DNA of 64,000 bases from Cohaesibacter haloalkalitolerans (GCF_003574655.1 NZ_QNUM01000001.1:558001-622000); one strand, 5' to 3'. Shown: positions 34,779 to 44,439, numbered from the stretch's first letter. The notes: generated by a model from the sequence alone, not told the origin. Made by a program: numbers and translations.

Positions 34779-34916
34779 GGGCAAGAAGAGCCAGCGGGTG
34801 CAGAAGAGCGGGGGACCGTTCCGAGGCTGGTTCTTGCTGTCGGCGAGGGGGGCCCAGAGGTCGGGTCTCGGTCTCCGCCAGCCGTCTTCCGGTTTTCCTG
34901 CCGACGTCGGCCCCAT

Positions 34917-34978
34917 CCTTCCGGGAAACTTTAGACCCACGCATCCCGGAAGGGAGGCAGGGCCACAGGCGGCCCTGC
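34917..34978. terminator. Tandem hairpins between convergent kinase and aldehyde dehydrogenase genes
   Basis: CCTTCCGGGA (34917-34926) pairs perfectly with TCCCGGAAGG (34944-34953). A second stem, GCAGGGCC (34957-34964) with GGCCCTGC (34971-34978), follows at once. They lie in the 208-bp convergent gap, just past the aldehyde dehydrogenase stop. No T-tract follows either stem, so termination strength is uncertain. Confidence 0.5.
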
Positions 34979-34986
34979 AGGGAGTA

Positions 34987-36531
34987 TCAGAAGAAGCCGA
35001 GCGCGTCGGTCGAGTAGCTCACCAGCATGTTCTTGGTCTGGCGATAGTGCTCGAGCATCATCTTGTGGGTTTCACGACCGATACCGGACTGTTTGTAGCC
35101 GCCGAAGGCCGCATGGGCCGGATAGGCGTGATAGCAATTGGTCCAGACGCGACCGGCCTGAATTTCGCGGCCGAAGCGGAAGGCGCGGTTGCCGTTGCGG
35201 GTCCAGACGCCGGCACCGAGTCCGAAGTCGGTGTCGTTGGCGATGGCCAGCGCCTCGTCATCGTCCTTGAAGGTGCAGACCGAGAGCACCGGCCCGAAGA
35301 TTTCCTCCTGAAAGATCCGCATCTTGTTGTTGCCCTTGAAGACGGTCGGATTGATGTAGTTGCCGCCTTCGAGGCCTGGCAGGTTGGCCACGGTGCCGCC
35401 CATGAGGCAGGTCGCGCCTTCCTGTTCGCCGATCTTCAGATAGGACGAGATCTTTTCCTTCTGCTCGCCGGAGGCCTGGGCGCCGATCATGGTGTCCATG
35501 TTGAGCGGGTTGCCCTGCTTGACCTTCTTGACGCGTTCCAGGGCCCGGGCAATGAACTCGTCATAGATGGATTCCTGCACCAGAGCGCGGGATGGGCAGG
35601 TGCAGACCTCGCCGGAGTTGAGAGCAAACATCGAGAAGCCCTCGAGGCATTTGTCGAAATAGGCGTCGTCCGCATCCATGATGTCTGCAAAGAAGATGTT
35701 CGGCGATTTGCCGCCCAGTTCCAGCGTTACCGGAATGAGGTTCTGCGAGGCATACTGCATGATCAGGCGACCGGTCGAGGTTTCGCCGGTGAAGGCGATC
35801 TTGGCGATGCGCTTGGATGATGCCAGCGGTTTGCCGGCTTCAAGGCCGAAGCCGTTGACGATGTTGACCACGCCCGGCGGCAGCAGATGGCCGACCAGTT
35901 CGATGAACACCATGATCGAGGCCGGGGTCTGTTCGGCCGGTTTGAGAACCACGCAGTTACCGGCGGCCAGTGCCGGAGCCAGCTTCCACACTGCCATCAG
36001 CAGCGGGAAGTTCCATGGAATGATCTGGCCGACCACGCCGAGTGGCTCCGGAATATGATAGGCATAGGTGTTGTGGTCGATTTCGGAGATGTGCCCTTCT
36101 TCGGCACGGATGCAACCGGCGAAATAGCGGAAATGGTCAACGGCCAGCGCCACGTCGGCGGCAATGGACTCGCGGATCGGCTTGCCGTTGTCGATGGTTT
36201 CGGCAACAGCCAGCATCTGGGTGTTGGCCTCCATCAGATCGGCGATCTTGAGCAGCATGTTGGAGCGCTCGGTCGGCGAGGTCTTGCCCCAGGACGGGAA
36301 TGCGGCATGAGCGGCGTCCAGCGCGGCCTCGATGTCGTCTGCATTCGAACGGGCGCATTCGCAGATCACTTCGCCGGTGATTGGCGTCACGTTCTGGAAA
36401 TACTGGCCGGATTTCGGCGCGGTGAATTCACCGTTGATGTAGTTGCCGTAGCGGGTCTTGAACGGGAACTCGACATTCAGGTGTGATGTATCAAGCGCGG
36501 CACTGCGTGTCGCTGGCGTTACGATATTCAT
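34987..36531 (-). CDS. NAD-dependent aldehyde dehydrogenase (ExaC/AldB-type)
   Basis: This 514-residue ALDH oxidises an aldehyde to the acid with NAD+. Catalytic Cys310 lies in [10 protein letters not shown], the general-base Glu is in [10 protein letters not shown] (about 276), and the cofactor region has [19 protein letters not shown] and [10 protein letters not shown]. The double-Cys EVCTC box with the C-terminal [12 protein letters not shown] ending fits acetaldehyde dehydrogenases of the ExaC/AldB/AcoD group. A run of GGGAGGAAACC precedes the ATG. It converges with the FIST-kinase operon, and in Pseudomonas aeruginosa exaC likewise lies near the nosP-nahK(ercS') genes. It is probably used for acetaldehyde or related alcohol-derived aldehydes. 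Confidence 0.92.
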   Translation of the reverse strand: MNIVTPATRSAALDTSHLNVEFPFKTRYGNYINGEFTAPKSGQYFQNVTPITGEVICECARSNADDIEAALDAAHAAFPSWGKTSPTERSNMLLKIADLMEANTQMLAVAETIDNGKPIRESIAADVALAVDHFRYFAGCIRAEEGHISEIDHNTYAYHIPEPLGVVGQIIPWNFPLLMAVWKLAPALAAGNCVVLKPAEQTPASIMVFIELVGHLLPPGVVNIVNGFGLEAGKPLASSKRIAKIAFTGETSTGRLIMQYASQNLIPVTLELGGKSPNIFFADIMDADDAYFDKCLEGFSMFALNSGEVCTCPSRALVQESIYDEFIARALERVKKVKQGNPLNMDTMIGAQASGEQKEKISSYLKIGEQEGATCLMGGTVANLPGLEGGNYINPTVFKGNNKMRIFQEEIFGPVLSVCTFKDDDEALAIANDTDFGLGAGVWTRNGNRAFRFGREIQAGRVWTNCYHAYPAHAAFGGYKQSGIGRETHKMMLEHYRQTKNMLVSYSTDALGFF

Positions 36532-37418
36532 GGTTTCCTCCCTTTTGACTCTGCTTGCCAGCCCCCTGTCGCTCCCTCTGCTGAAGGCTTTGGCGAAGAC
36601 CCTGGTGACCTTATTCGGATCCGTTCCTCCCAGATCCGCGCGGTCTTGTCAGTCCTGTGGTCTTGCGCCATGAACTGGCACTGTGCTCTGGCGCCGTGAT
36701 CGGGGCCTGTGGCACGCAGATTGTAACAGTTCCAGATTAGGACGGAGAGTGTCGACCTGCCTATGAGACCAAGGTGCCGATGGGTCTCATTGGTGATTTT
36801 ACGTATTCTGGACAGCGCCTGCGAAGCCATATAATCCAATGACTTGCTGCAGCGCAGCAAAATGTGCCGCAAACGGATGGGCGCGACTTTGGCATTGGGG
36901 GGACTTTTGGCGTATCGGAGGAGGCGCTAAATCCGATCTCGGATATGGGCAGGCCAGAGGTGGATTGTCGCTGTTTTGCCCGTTCATTTCTCCTCATGTC
37001 TGCGTAAATTTGTCTCACTACGCGGGAGGTTCAACTGCGGCGTCATGATCCTGTCGGCTTTTGCCGAAATTTTCAGGAATTTGAACGCGATAGAGCGCGG
37101 GTGCGTCCGGTGTGTGCAATTTCGGCGCGAGAAGGTGGATTTTGCGCCCTGCGGCCGACGAAAATTCGGCTGGTATTATTGACCGGCATCTGGTTGACTT
37201 ATGTCGTTGTCTTATAATATTTGTCGACAAATCTAATACAGATTTCTTCCGGTTCGAGTGGTGTCCGTTGCACTTACAGGGCACAGTGTGGTGTCCGATC
37301 GGCCTGTTTTTCGAATTCCATTGTCCATCGGTGTTCGAGCACACTCGTTGCCTGAGTTGTCCCTATCTGTCTATCCTGCCAGCACTGCTCTGCTGAAGAA
37401 ATTTTGAAAGGTTGAACA
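36532..37418. other. 887-bp noncoding divergent region between aldehyde dehydrogenase and peptide ABC operon
   Basis: No credible gene is visible. Short open frames lack protein-like composition and Shine-Dalgarno sites. An interrupted palindrome, ATGAGACC (36763-36770) with GGTCTCAT (36783-36790), lies about 235 bp upstream of the aldehyde dehydrogenase start and may be its activator site. The right part contains a perfect TATAAT followed by a 14-bp palindrome (annotated separately). The length suggests complex regulation on both sides. Confidence 0.5.
37213..37232 (+). promoter_or_regulatory. TATAAT box with adjacent 14-bp palindrome upstream of the peptide ABC operon
   Basis: A consensus -10 TATAAT (37213-37218) is followed directly by the perfect palindrome ATTTGTCGACAAAT (37219-37232). 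The -35 is unclear: TTGACT at 37194-37199 gives only a 13-bp spacer. A TTGTCGACAA core resembles sites of GntR-family repressors, and binding at +1 would block transcription. It lies about 190 bp before the first gene. Confidence 0.45.
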
Positions 37419-39251
37419 GTGATCGAGAGTTCCAGCAATGAGCCATCCCTGATCAGGGTCGAGGATCTCACCGTCGCGTTCGGCGAAGAAAAGGTCGTTG
37501 AGAATCTCAGCTTCTCGGTGCGCTCCGGTCAGACGCTGGCCATCGTTGGCGAAAGCGGGTCAGGCAAGTCGGTGACATCCCTCTCGATCCTGCGTCTGGC
37601 TGACATGTCCGGGGCACGATATCTGAGCGGGCGTGTGCTGTTTCAGACTGCCGCCGGTGAACGGGACCTCCTGACCCTGTCGCAGCAGGACATGCGCTCC
37701 ATTCGTGGCAAGGAAATCGCCATGATCTTTCAGGAGCCGATGACCTCGCTCAACCCGGTCTTCACGGTTGGCGACCAGATCGCCGAGGTGCTGCAACTGC
37801 ATGAGGGCATGTCGCGCAAGGACGCGCTGGCCGAGGGTGTCAAGCTCCTCAAAATGGTGCGTCTGGCCGATGCCGAGAGCATCATTGGTCGGTATCCGCA
37901 TCAACTCTCCGGTGGCATGCGGCAGCGGGTGATGATTGCCATGGCGCTGGCCTGCCGCCCCAAGCTGCTGATTGCCGATGAGCCGACCACGGCGCTGGAT
38001 GTGACCATTCAGGCCCAGATTCTGGCGATCCTTCGTGACCTCAAGGACAGCCTCGACATGGCGATCATTTTCATCACTCACGACATGGGCGTGGTGGCGG
38101 AAATGGCCGACGATGTGGTCGTCATGCGCAAGGGCCACAAGGTGGAAGAGCAGCCGGTCGATGCAATCTTCCATGATCCGCAGCATCTCTATACCCAGAC
38201 GCTGCTTTCCGCTGTGCCCAAGCTGGGAGCGATGAATGGCGAGGATTTTCCCAAGCGGCTGCCGGTTGCTGTCTATGACGAGGCGGGGGCCAGGACGGAG
38301 GGAGAGGTCCGGGTGCAGAACACCGCCAACTATGGCGTTGCCCCTCTGGTTCGGGTGGAGGATCTCGTTGTCCGCTTCAATGTGAAGAAGAATTTCCTGG
38401 GCCGTCCGACCCACCGCGTGCATGCGGTCGAGGAAATCAGCCTTGATATCTATCCGGGGGAAACGCTGGCGCTGGTTGGCGAGAGCGGCTCGGGCAAGTC
38501 GACCATCGGTCGCACGATCCAGCAGTTGCAGGAAAGTCAGGCTGGCAACATCACCTTCAACGGCAAGCGCTTTTCCGACATGGGCAAGGGTGAGCGGCGG
38601 GCGCTGCGCAAGAAGATCCAGTATATCTTCCAGGATCCCTATGCTTCGCTTGATCCGCGCAAGACGGTCGGCTTTTCCATTGCCGAACCGATTCGCACCC
38701 ATGGCATCCTGCATGACGAGGGGTTGATCGCGACCCGCGTCAGCGAGCTGCTTGAACGTGTCGGGCTGTCCGCCTCCCATGCCCGGCGCTATCCGCACGA
38801 GTTTTCCGGTGGCCAGCGCCAGCGCATCTGCATTGCCCGCGCCCTTGCTTCCGACCCCGAACTGATCATTGCCGACGAGGCCCTGTCAGCGCTCGATGTG
38901 TCGGTGCAGGCACAGATCATCAATCTGTTCATGGACCTGCAGGAGGAGCGGGGGCTTTCCTATCTCTTCATCAGCCATGACATGGCGGTGGTGGAGCAGA
39001 TCAGCCATCGGGTCGCCGTGCTCTATCTGGGGCAGATCGTCGAGTTCGGCAGTCGCCGTCAGGTGTTCGAGAACCCGACCCATTCCTATACCCGCAATCT
39101 GCTTGCCGCCGTTCCGATTGCCGATCCGCAAAAGCGAGTCATGCTGGCCATCGATGATACGGAGATCCCGAGCCCGATCCGGGCGGTGGGGAATGAACCG
39201 GAGCACCTCCGCCACAAGGAGATCGCGCCGGGGCATCTGGTTGCCGAATAA
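37419..39251 (+). CDS. Peptide-type ABC transporter, fused double ATP-binding protein (DppD-DppF/GsiA-like)
   Basis: This 610-residue protein joins two ABC ATPase domains. Domain 1 (about 10-265) has Walker A GESGSGKS near 43-50, signature [12 protein letters not shown] and Walker [13 protein letters not shown]. Domain 2 (about 310-560) has Walker A GESGSGKS at 354-361, signature [15 protein letters not shown] and Walker [13 protein letters not shown]. Each ends with an oligopeptide-transporter C-terminal segment ([26 protein letters not shown]). The GsiA-like fusion powers the permease pair encoded downstream. The second Walker B has Ala in place of the usual Pro (DEALSALD). The GTG start has GAAAGG 8 bp upstream. 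It is the first gene of the operon. Confidence 0.93.
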   Translation: MIESSSNEPSLIRVEDLTVAFGEEKVVENLSFSVRSGQTLAIVGESGSGKSVTSLSILRLADMSGARYLSGRVLFQTAAGERDLLTLSQQDMRSIRGKEIAMIFQEPMTSLNPVFTVGDQIAEVLQLHEGMSRKDALAEGVKLLKMVRLADAESIIGRYPHQLSGGMRQRVMIAMALACRPKLLIADEPTTALDVTIQAQILAILRDLKDSLDMAIIFITHDMGVVAEMADDVVVMRKGHKVEEQPVDAIFHDPQHLYTQTLLSAVPKLGAMNGEDFPKRLPVAVYDEAGARTEGEVRVQNTANYGVAPLVRVEDLVVRFNVKKNFLGRPTHRVHAVEEISLDIYPGETLALVGESGSGKSTIGRTIQQLQESQAGNITFNGKRFSDMGKGERRALRKKIQYIFQDPYASLDPRKTVGFSIAEPIRTHGILHDEGLIATRVSELLERVGLSASHARRYPHEFSGGQRQRICIARALASDPELIIADEALSALDVSVQAQIINLFMDLQEERGLSYLFISHDMAVVEQISHRVAVLYLGQIVEFGSRRQVFENPTHSYTRNLLAAVPIADPQKRVMLAIDDTEIPSPIRAVGNEPEHLRHKEIAPGHLVAE

Positions 39252-39295
39252 ACGAATAATCACAACTTCACTTCGTCAAAACAGGGAACACAATA

Positions 39296-40825
39296 ATGAA
39301 AAGATTTTTGAAGAATACAGCAGCCGTGGCTGTCATCGCCTTGGCAGGCATGGGCGCCTTCTCCAGCAGCTCCATGGCCGCTGGTAAACTTTCTGTTTCC
39401 GTTGCCCTCGATCCGGGCAGCTGGGATCCGATCGACACCTTCCTTGTCGCTTGGGGCGCTGTCGGCTCCAACCTCTTTGACGGCCTGACGGAACGCGATA
39501 CCAACGCCAAACTGCATCCGGGCCTTGCCACGAGCTGGGACGTGCTTGACGATGGCGTGCGCATCCGGTTCAAGCTGCGCGAAGGCGTGAAATTCCACAA
39601 TGGCGAGCCGTTCAATGCGGAAGCCGTCAAGTTCACCTTCGATCGTCTGCTCGGCGACATCGGGGCCAAGGGTCCGCAGCGTGCCAACTACACCTCGGTC
39701 AAGAGTGTCGAGATCATCGATGACTACACCGTCGATTTCCATCTCCACCAGCCCGATCCGGTGCTGTTGACCAAGCTGGCCGGTTATGGTGCCATGATCG
39801 TGCCGCCGAAATACATCGCCGAGAAGGGCGAAGACTATTTCAACACCCATCCGGTCGGAACCGGTCCGTTCAGCTTTGTCTCCTACGAGCCGAAGGTGGA
39901 TCTGGAACTGGCTGCCAATGCCGACTACTGGGGCGACAAGCCAAAGGTTTCCGAGCTGGAGTATCGCTTCATTTCCGAACTGACCACCGCTGTGGCCGAG
40001 CTGCAGGCCGGTCGGGTCGATATCGTCGAGGATTTGCCGATCAGCATGCTGCCGGTGGTCAAGGGCGATGGCAAACTGGACGTCATGTCCACCACCGGTC
40101 CGGCTGTCTATGGCCTGCGTTTCAACACCCGTGACGGCATCACCGCAGACGTCAATGTCCGCAAGGCCATCGTCATGGCTGTTGACCGCGCCACCATCAT
40201 CAAGTCGCTGCTGGCAGGGGAAGCCGAGGAAATCGCCAGCTTCCAGAGCTCGCTGTCCTTCGGTAATGATCCCGAGTTGAAGCCTCTGCCGTACAATCCG
40301 GAAGAAGCCAAGAAACTGCTCAAAGATGCTGGTGTTGCTCCGGGGGCGGAAGTGCAGATCGACATCCGCGCTGGCAACCCGACCTTCAACGAAGTGGTTC
40401 AGGCCGTTGGCGCCTATCTGCAGACCGTTGGCCTCAAGGCTGTGATCAAGCCATATGAGAACAGTGTGTTCCTGAATGACATCGTGCCGCAGGGCAAGAC
40501 CGGTGCCCTGTTCCAGCAGAGCTGGGGCGGCTGGACGCTCGACTATGACAACACCGCCTATCTGCTCTACCACACCGGCCAGAAATGGAACCCGTATGGT
40601 TCAGACGAAAAGCTGAACGCCATGCTGGAAGAACAGCGCCCGATGACCGATGTTGCCAAGCGTGAAGTGTTGCTCAAGGGCATCGCCGCCTATATCGCCA
40701 ATGATGTGCTGGAAATGCCGCTCTACAGCCTCAAGGCAATCTACGGCGTCAACAAGCGCGTTGAAGGCTTTGTTCCGGCTCCTGACAACCGCATCAAGCT
40801 GAACACGGTCAGCGTCAAGGAATAG
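39296..40825 (+). CDS. Peptide-type ABC transporter substrate-binding protein (SBP family 5)
   Basis: This 509-residue periplasmic protein has a signal peptide (Lys/Arg start, cleavage SMAAGK near 24). The SBP_bac_5 landmarks are the LDPGSWDPIDTFL start, VRIRFKLREGVKFHNGEPFNAEAVKFTF (about residues 85-112), and VGTGPFSFVSYEP near 185. The family binds di- and oligopeptides, opines, nickel or glutathione. It comes 44 bp after the ATPase gene. A strong hairpin follows its stop. With the metallopeptidase gene in the same operon, a peptide ligand seems most likely, but which one cannot be told. Confidence 0.93.
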   Translation: MKRFLKNTAAVAVIALAGMGAFSSSSMAAGKLSVSVALDPGSWDPIDTFLVAWGAVGSNLFDGLTERDTNAKLHPGLATSWDVLDDGVRIRFKLREGVKFHNGEPFNAEAVKFTFDRLLGDIGAKGPQRANYTSVKSVEIIDDYTVDFHLHQPDPVLLTKLAGYGAMIVPPKYIAEKGEDYFNTHPVGTGPFSFVSYEPKVDLELAANADYWGDKPKVSELEYRFISELTTAVAELQAGRVDIVEDLPISMLPVVKGDGKLDVMSTTGPAVYGLRFNTRDGITADVNVRKAIVMAVDRATIIKSLLAGEAEEIASFQSSLSFGNDPELKPLPYNPEEAKKLLKDAGVAPGAEVQIDIRAGNPTFNEVVQAVGAYLQTVGLKAVIKPYENSVFLNDIVPQGKTGALFQQSWGGWTLDYDNTAYLLYHTGQKWNPYGSDEKLNAMLEEQRPMTDVAKREVLLKGIAAYIANDVLEMPLYSLKAIYGVNKRVEGFVPAPDNRIKLNTVSVKE

Positions 40826-40846
40826 GCCGAGCTTCCGACAAGATCA

Positions 40847-40878
40847 GGTGAAGGGGAGGCATGTGCCTTCCCCTCACC
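40847..40878 (+). promoter_or_regulatory. Strong intercistronic hairpin after the binding-protein gene
   Basis: GGTGAAGGGGAGGC (40847-40860) pairs with GCCTTCCCCTCACC (40865-40878) around ATGT. The 14-bp stem has one A-C mismatch and one G-U pair. There is no T-tract, and the permease gene follows 48 bp later. It is probably an mRNA-stabilising element that raises binding-protein levels over the permeases. Confidence 0.6.
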
Positions 40879-40925
40879 GGCAGCTCTTCCCAACTCTACA
40901 CTAGACTGCAACGGAGGTCGGTCGC

Positions 40926-41849
40926 ATGGCCGGGTTTATCGTCAAACGATTGCTTCAGGCGATTTTCGCCACGCTCGTCGTCACATTGCTGGTGTCCTAT
41001 GCGATCCGCATGACCGGAGACCCGGCACTCATGCTGACGCAAGGGGCGGGCAGTATCACCGAGGCCGATCTGGTCCGCATTCGCGAGGCGCTGGGGGTGA
41101 ACCAACCTTTCTTCGTGCAGTATTTCGGCTTCCTCAGGGACATGGTGACCTTTGACTTCGGGCGCAGCTTTCTGGGCGGCACCTCGGTTGCCGTGCTGAT
41201 CGGCGGTGCGTTGCCTTCGACGCTGGTGCTGGCCTTCTGGTCGATGTTGATCTCCATTGCCTTTTCCATCCCGCTCGGGATCACGGCTGCGGTTCACAAG
41301 AACAAGGCACTGGATCAGGTGATCCGCGTGATTTCGTTGGTCGGGCTGTCCTTTCCCAATTTCTGGTTGGCCATCATGCTGGTTCTGGTCTTCTCGATCA
41401 CCTGGAACATCCTGCCGCCAAGCGGCATGTCGGGCTGGCTGTCCTATATCATGCCAGCGGTGACGATGGGGGTCATCCTGATGGCCGTCAACGTGCGTCT
41501 GGTGCGTACGACGATGCTCGAAACCCTCAGTTCGCAATATATCATGGTGGCCCGCGCCAAGGGACTTTCGGAAACCAAGGTGCTCTACAAGCATGCCCTG
41601 CGCAACTGTGCCATTCCGCTGATCACCTATATGGGGCTGCAGTTCGGCGGCCTTCTGGGCGGCATCGTGGTCATCGAGCGGGTGTTCAACTGGCCCGGTA
41701 TGGGAACGCTGGCCTTTGATGCCGTGGGCGCACGCGACTATCCGGTGCTCCAGGCTTCGATCATGGTGCTGTCGCTGTTGATCATCATCGTCAACCTGCT
41801 CGTTGACATCATCTATGGCCTTGTCGATCCGCGCATCCGGACGGAGTAG
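40926..41849 (+). CDS. Peptide-type ABC transporter permease (DppB-like)
   Basis: This 307-residue inner-membrane permease has six transmembrane segments. The N-terminus MAGFIVKRLLQAIFATLVVT is followed by a long periplasmic loop with VNQPFFVQYFGFLRDMVTFDFG, typical of DppB/OppB. The ATPase-coupling EAA loop reads YIMVARAKGLSETKVLYKHALRN (about residues 202-224). ACGGAGG lies 7 bp before the ATG. It pairs with the following permease to form the channel. Confidence 0.93.
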   Translation: MAGFIVKRLLQAIFATLVVTLLVSYAIRMTGDPALMLTQGAGSITEADLVRIREALGVNQPFFVQYFGFLRDMVTFDFGRSFLGGTSVAVLIGGALPSTLVLAFWSMLISIAFSIPLGITAAVHKNKALDQVIRVISLVGLSFPNFWLAIMLVLVFSITWNILPPSGMSGWLSYIMPAVTMGVILMAVNVRLVRTTMLETLSSQYIMVARAKGLSETKVLYKHALRNCAIPLITYMGLQFGGLLGGIVVIERVFNWPGMGTLAFDAVGARDYPVLQASIMVLSLLIIIVNLLVDIIYGLVDPRIRTE

Positions 41850-41854
41850 AGAGT

Positions 41855-42703
41855 ATGGCAGAAACCAGAAAAAAACGCTTTGCCAGACCGAGCATGGAAC
41901 TGGTGGTCGGTGCCGTTCTGATCACGCTCATCGTGCTGTCGGCGCTGTTCGCCCATCAGCTGTTTCCCGAGGGCTTTGACAGGATCGATCTGATGTCCCG
42001 TCTGACGCCACCCTTCCTCAAGTCGATCCATCCGCTTGGCTCCGACCCGCTTGGCCGCGACGTGCTGGCCCGTGTCGTTGCCGGTGGGCGGATCTCGCTG
42101 CTGGTCGGCATCACCTCGGTGATCGGGGCGGTCACGCTCGGGGTGACCATCGGGTTGATCGCGGGCTTTTATCGCGGCGTGACCGACATGCTGATGATGC
42201 GCTTTGTCGACATCCAGCTGGCGTTGCCATTCATCCTGCTGGCGATCACCTTCATCGCCATTCTGGGCGGCAGCCTGCTCAACACGATCATTCTGCTGAT
42301 CGTTTCCCAGTGGGTGCAATATGCCCGTCTGGTGCGCGGGCAGGTGCTGGCGCTGAGGGACAGGGAATTCATCCTTGCCGCCCGCGCCATCGGCGTCAAG
42401 GATTGGCGGATCATCGTGCAGCATCTGCTGCCCAATCTGACTGGCCCGGTCATCGTGCTGATGACGCTCAATGTGGCTAACAACATTCTGCTTGAGAGCA
42501 GCCTCACCTTCCTCGGTCTCGGGGTTGATCCGACCATTCCGTCCTGGGGCGGGATGCTGGCCGAAGGCCGCTCCTATCTTCAAACCGCCTGGTGGGTCAG
42601 TGTGTTCCCCGGCCTCGCCATCATGCTCACGGTGCTGGGGCTCAACCTGCTCGGTGACTGGATGCGCGATCATCTGGATCCTACCGGAAAGACTTCGATA
42701 TGA
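41855..42703 (+). CDS. Peptide-type ABC transporter permease (DppC-like)
   Basis: This 282-residue second permease contains the DppC hallmark HPLGSDPLGRDVLARVVAGGRISLLVG (about residues 53-79) and the EAA loop FILAARAIGVKDWRIIVQHLLPN (about 171-193). The C-terminus NLLGDWMRDHLDPTG is typical of the family. It starts 5 bp after the DppB-like gene, and its stop overlaps the metallopeptidase start by 4 bp (ATGA), so these products are made together. Confidence 0.93.
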   Translation: MAETRKKRFARPSMELVVGAVLITLIVLSALFAHQLFPEGFDRIDLMSRLTPPFLKSIHPLGSDPLGRDVLARVVAGGRISLLVGITSVIGAVTLGVTIGLIAGFYRGVTDMLMMRFVDIQLALPFILLAITFIAILGGSLLNTIILLIVSQWVQYARLVRGQVLALRDREFILAARAIGVKDWRIIVQHLLPNLTGPVIVLMTLNVANNILLESSLTFLGLGVDPTIPSWGGMLAEGRSYLQTAWWVSVFPGLAIMLTVLGLNLLGDWMRDHLDPTGKTSI

Positions 42704-44439
42704 CCGTTCTGCTTGACAAGACATTTCCCCGCAGCGTCGATACCATTCTGGAGACGATCGCTGTACGCAAGGCCAAGGCGCTGGAGCTGTGGCTGTTTGA
42801 CGACAAGGCCGGGCGACTGGCTCTGGAAAGCAAGCTGGCGGCCATGGGCATTACGGCCCGGGTGCACAGCAGCTACAAGCCGCTGGTCTATGCCTGCCTT
42901 GAAGACCTCAAGACCGAAGGGCTGAAGAGCGTTGCCATCACCTATCCGGTGCATGAAGCTGCGCCCGAGCATCGTTTCCTGCTGGAAGCCTACCCGCTGG
43001 CCGAGCTGTTGAAGCCAGCTGCCGTCAGCTTCACGCCGTCGGCAAAGGGCAAGGATCTCAACTACAGGCTTGAGCTGTGCTGGCAGGATGGGCGAACGGA
43101 AAGCCGCAAGGTCTTTGCTCCGAACAAGCTGCACAAGGATTGCATTGGCGAAGCAGCTCTGTCGCCCACCGGCTGGGTGCGCTGGGCGGATGGTTCTGAA
43201 GACCAGTTCGACACCGATTATGAGCAGCTGTTTGCCGCTGCCATGCAGACGATTGTCGCGCATGACTGGGGCCATGAGGAACCCTATTTCGAGGAGCTGA
43301 ACATCACGGTGTTGCATCCTTCCGAGGATGAGTTCCTGTCGATGGAACCGGTTGATGCCATGATCAGCCTCAGGGAAGCCCTGCATGAGGATTTCTATTT
43401 CTCGCTGCTCGAAGTGTTCCAGCAGAAATCCGGTCGTCCCGTTGGCGATCGTGGCCTGATGCCGGGGCAGATCGTGCCGGAAATCCTCAAGGGCACCCGC
43501 GATGGCTCCTTGTCGGTCACGATGGAACTCCGCCCGCTGACCGTGGATGAAACTGCGGTTGAAGACAGCGAGCCGGTTGAAACGCTCTCCACGCCCTTTA
43601 CCGCCCCGCGCATTCGACGCGAGCTGGCGACCATCACGGGCGAGCCCTTCACCGCACTGTCCCGCGCCGGTCGTCTGGTCGAGGCGCGCTATCACAAGGG
43701 ATCCGAGCGGCCGGTGATGATCAGCGGCGGTCAACATGCCAACGAGGTGACGGGGGCTGCCGGTGCAATGCGCAGCGGTCTGGAACTGGCCAGGCGCCCC
43801 AATGCGCATTTCACGATTTCTCCGCTCGAAAACCCTGATGGCTATGAGCTGGGCTGGCGTCTGCGCAAGGACAATCCGCATCATATGCACCATGCTGCCC
43901 GCTATACCGCCTTTGGCTGTGATCTCGAATACCGCCCGGCGGAATCCCCGTTCGAGACGGCGATCCGGTTCGAGGCCGAGCGGCTCAGCGGTGCCAAATT
44001 GCATGTCAACCTGCATGGCTACCCGTCCCATGAATGGTCGCGGCCGTTCACCGGCTATGTGCCACGCGGTTTCGAGATGTGGACCCTTCCCAAGGGCTTC
44101 TTCCTGATCCTCAGGCATCATGAGAGCTGGAAGAAAGAGGCCCACAGCCTGATCGAGCAGATCACCGAGCGTCTGGCGGTCAACCGCAAACTGGTTGACT
44201 ATAATGCGCGTGAGATTGCGCTCTACACCGAACATGCGGGCAAGCCGGAGTGGCCAGTGATCAATGGTTTCCCGGTCATGATCTCTGTCGATGACCGCCA
44301 CAGGGTGCCGATCACGCTGATCACCGAGTATCCCGACGAGTCCATCTACGGCGATGATTTCATTCAGGGCCACACCGCCCAGATGAACACCGCCCTTGCG
44401 GCCTATGACATCTGGCAAACGATGGATCTGCCCGAGTAA
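42700..44439 (+). CDS. M14-type zinc metallopeptidase-like protein linked to the peptide transporter
   Basis: This 579-residue protein has no signal peptide. Its C-terminal half (about 325-575) looks like an M14 carboxypeptidase/succinylglutamate desuccinylase-like catalytic domain: GGQHANEVTG gives the zinc ligands His346 and Glu349, NLHGYPSHEW gives His439, and ENPDGYELGWRLRKDNP matches the M14 substrate loop. The N-terminal half (about 1-320) is unfamiliar and may be a substrate-recognition domain. Since it is cytoplasmic and overlaps the permease gene by 4 bp, it probably cleaves the peptide or amide imported by this ABC system. The specificity is unknown. Confidence 0.82.
   Translation: MTVLLDKTFPRSVDTILETIAVRKAKALELWLFDDKAGRLALESKLAAMGITARVHSSYKPLVYACLEDLKTEGLKSVAITYPVHEAAPEHRFLLEAYPLAELLKPAAVSFTPSAKGKDLNYRLELCWQDGRTESRKVFAPNKLHKDCIGEAALSPTGWVRWADGSEDQFDTDYEQLFAAAMQTIVAHDWGHEEPYFEELNITVLHPSEDEFLSMEPVDAMISLREALHEDFYFSLLEVFQQKSGRPVGDRGLMPGQIVPEILKGTRDGSLSVTMELRPLTVDETAVEDSEPVETLSTPFTAPRIRRELATITGEPFTALSRAGRLVEARYHKGSERPVMISGGQHANEVTGAAGAMRSGLELARRPNAHFTISPLENPDGYELGWRLRKDNPHHMHHAARYTAFGCDLEYRPAESPFETAIRFEAERLSGAKLHVNLHGYPSHEWSRPFTGYVPRGFEMWTLPKGFFLILRHHESWKKEAHSLIEQITERLAVNRKLVDYNAREIALYTEHAGKPEWPVINGFPVMISVDDRHRVPITLITEYPDESIYGDDFIQGHTAQMNTALAAYDIWQTMDLPE

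Noticed and set aside
36532-37418. Possible sigma-54 promoter for the aldehyde dehydrogenase
   Set aside because: I looked for a GG-N10-GC core on the minus strand. The nearest match, complement of about 36851-36863, has GG and GC two bases too close.
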